From Oscillospiraceae bacterium (GTDB lineage: Bacteria > Bacillota_A > Clostridia > Oscillospirales > Ruminococcaceae), in assembly GCA_018109965.1 (NCBI GenBank), contig JAGBFE010000352.1:1-7342 (forward strand): a stretch of 7,342 nt of DNA, written 5' to 3'. A program made the position numbers and the translations under genes. The notes under the pieces were generated by a model. That model did not search any database. It was not told the origin of the DNA and saw nothing but the letters and a program-made list of their open reading frames with translations. Positions within the stretch are counted from its first letter, which is position 1; the number at the start of each line of letters is the position of its first letter. Positions 6,400 to 7,342 of the stretch are shown here, one piece after another.

Positions 6400-7047
6400 G
6401 TGAAAAAACAACGAAAAAAACGTAATTCACACAGAATTATAGTTCCTGTTTTAATTATAACAGTGATTATGGCTTTTACAATATATGCCGATTACAGTCT
6501 GCGTCCTGTGGTAATTACAGTTGCGCAGTACAGAATACAAAGCCTTATCAGCAAAGCGGTCAACAATGCAATTATCAATGTTATGGATGAAACAAATATT
6601 GAATATTCACAGCTTGCCGAAATAAAGAAAAATGATGCTGAAGAAATTGTTTCAATCAATTATAACAGCTTATATATCAATAAACTCAGGTCACAGCTTG
6701 TAAAATCTGCAATAGAACAAACGCAGAAAATCCCTGCAACCAATATATATATTCCCATTGGCAATCTGACAAGTATTGATATTTTGCAGAACAAAGGGCC
6801 AAAACTTAAATTTACAATCACACCGTCTTCGTATGTGGAAGCAGATGTGGAAAGTGTGTTTCAGAATACAGGAATAAATCAGATAAATCATCAGATTTTT
6901 ATTGTGATAAAAGTTACAGCCAATGCACTTATACCAAACTATTCTACCAGCATTTATTCGGAAAATAAAGTATGCGTGGCAGAAACTGTTATAATAGGAA
7001 AAGTTCCCGATACTATAGGAGAAGGACTGATATATTCTGATAATTAA
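6400..7047 (+). CDS. yunB: Sporulation protein YunB
   Basis: Sporulation protein of 215 residues; in B. subtilis YunB is made in the mother cell under sigma-E and is needed for efficient sporulation, with its biochemical role unsettled. A basic N-terminus (KKQRKKRNSHR) is followed by one membrane helix at about 13-30, so the rest probably lies outside the cytoplasm of the mother cell. Family landmarks are YIPIGNLTS (117-125), KGPKLKFTITP (132-142), GINQINHQIF (158-167) and VAETVIIGKVP (193-203) near the end. It is slightly shorter than B. subtilis YunB (about 250). The start is a GTG with AAAGGCGG about 10 bases upstream, and an in-frame TGA at 6379-6381 limits extension. ligA follows after 64 bases with no terminator between. 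Its presence indicates a spore-forming lineage. Confidence 0.93.
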   Translation: MKKQRKKRNSHRIIVPVLIITVIMAFTIYADYSLRPVVITVAQYRIQSLISKAVNNAIINVMDETNIEYSQLAEIKKNDAEEIVSINYNSLYINKLRSQLVKSAIEQTQKIPATNIYIPIGNLTSIDILQNKGPKLKFTITPSSYVEADVESVFQNTGINQINHQIFIVIKVTANALIPNYSTSIYSENKVCVAETVIIGKVPDTIGEGLIYSDN

Positions 7048-7050
7048 ATA

Positions 7051-7079
7051 TTGTAAATTTATATAATTTTTGTTATAAT
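7051..7079 (+). promoter_or_regulatory. Promoter of ligA
   Basis: TTGTAA (7051-7056) and a perfect TATAAT (7074-7079) are separated by 17 very AT-rich bases, a textbook sigma-A layout. Transcription would start near 7086, just before the ribosome site at 7095-7104. It begins 4 bases after the yunB stop, so ligA can be expressed in growing cells independently of yunB. Confidence 0.72.
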
Positions 7080-7111
7080 ATGTGTTTGTAATATAGGAGA
7101 GGTGAAAGCAG

Positions 7112-7342
7112 TTGGAACTTAAAGCAGCACAGGAAAAATTGAATAGTTTAAAACAACTGGTGGAGTATCACAGTGATTTGTACTACAATCAGAATCGCAA
7201 TGAAATCAGCGACTATGAATATGATATGCTTATGCAGCAGATCAAAAATATTGAAGCACAGTTTCCACAGCTTATCACCGAAGATTCACCGACTCAAAAG
7301 GTACAGGGACTTGCGAATTCTACCTTTGAAAAAGTAACCCAT
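7112..7342 (+). CDS. ligA: NAD-dependent DNA ligase LigA, N-terminal 77 residues (3' end outside window)
   Basis: LigA seals nicks in DNA during replication and repair using NAD+ as adenylyl donor. Only the Ia domain and the beginning of the nucleotidyltransferase domain are present. Residues LYYNQNRNEISDYEYD (23-38) are the NMN-binding Ia motif: Tyr24, Tyr25, Asp34, Tyr37 and Asp38 align with E. coli Tyr22, His23, Asp32, Tyr35 and Asp36. EDSPTQKVQG (about 58-67) is the conserved SPTxxVG segment, with Gln for the usual Gly. The adenylated Lys (KxDG) lies beyond the window. The start is TTG at 7112: an in-frame TGA at 7103-7105 rules out any earlier start, GAGGTG lies 7 bases upstream, and the first in-frame ATG is already past the Ia motif. 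The weak start codon may limit yield despite the good promoter. Confidence 0.95.
   Translation, partial: MELKAAQEKLNSLKQLVEYHSDLYYNQNRNEISDYEYDMLMQQIKNIEAQFPQLITEDSPTQKVQGLANSTFEKVTH

Noticed and set aside
7055..7069. AAATT-TATAT-AATTT symmetry after yunB, considered as a terminator
   Set aside because: The stem would be only A:T pairs and the bases are part of the ligA promoter spacer; a stable terminator is not supported.

Overview
The window looks like a chromosomal segment of a low-GC, spore-forming Bacillota, most likely a gut-type member of class Clostridia (Oscillospirales-like). The evidence is a Gram-positive-type DnaE, a dnaE-pfkA pair, a YunB sporulation protein, an NAD-dependent DNA ligase, strong AGGAG-type ribosome binding sites and AT-rich promoters. 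The genus assignment is an inference. No rRNA, tRNA, CRISPR array, insertion sequence or prophage gene was seen, and no stretch over 300 bases lacks a gene.

Layout. Positions 1-2049 (+) hold the C-terminal 682 residues of the replicative polymerase DnaE, cut by the left edge. ATP-type 6-phosphofructokinase pfkA (2076-3047, +) follows 26 bases later, probably in the same transcript. A hairpin at 3056-3092, U-rich on both sides, ends that transcript and also the converging gene at 3115-4152 (-). That gene is a stand-alone XRE-type repressor with a TPR-like C-terminal half, and its promoter carries an inverted repeat between the -35 and -10 boxes.

Positions 4300-6298 (-) form a compact three-gene operon. 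In transcription order it encodes a small two-helix membrane protein with a C-terminal zinc ribbon, a DUF5685-like protein, and a J-domain protein whose six cysteines all lie in its last 20 residues. The second and third genes overlap by 11 bases, and a hairpin at 4255-4284 ends the operon. From a shared 101-base region the sporulation gene yunB diverges (6400-7047, +). It is followed by the start of ligA (7112 to the right edge, +), which has its own well-formed promoter and a TTG start.

The flanking genes are housekeeping (replication, glycolysis, sporulation, ligation). The least understood part is the three-gene operon. The DUF5685-like protein carries two Asp-rich motifs that resemble those of squalene/phytoene synthases, plus a possible Cys/His metal site. 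Its coupled partner is a J-protein with a cysteine-only tail ending in C-x-C. A membrane-associated chaperone or lipid-linked role is a hypothesis only.
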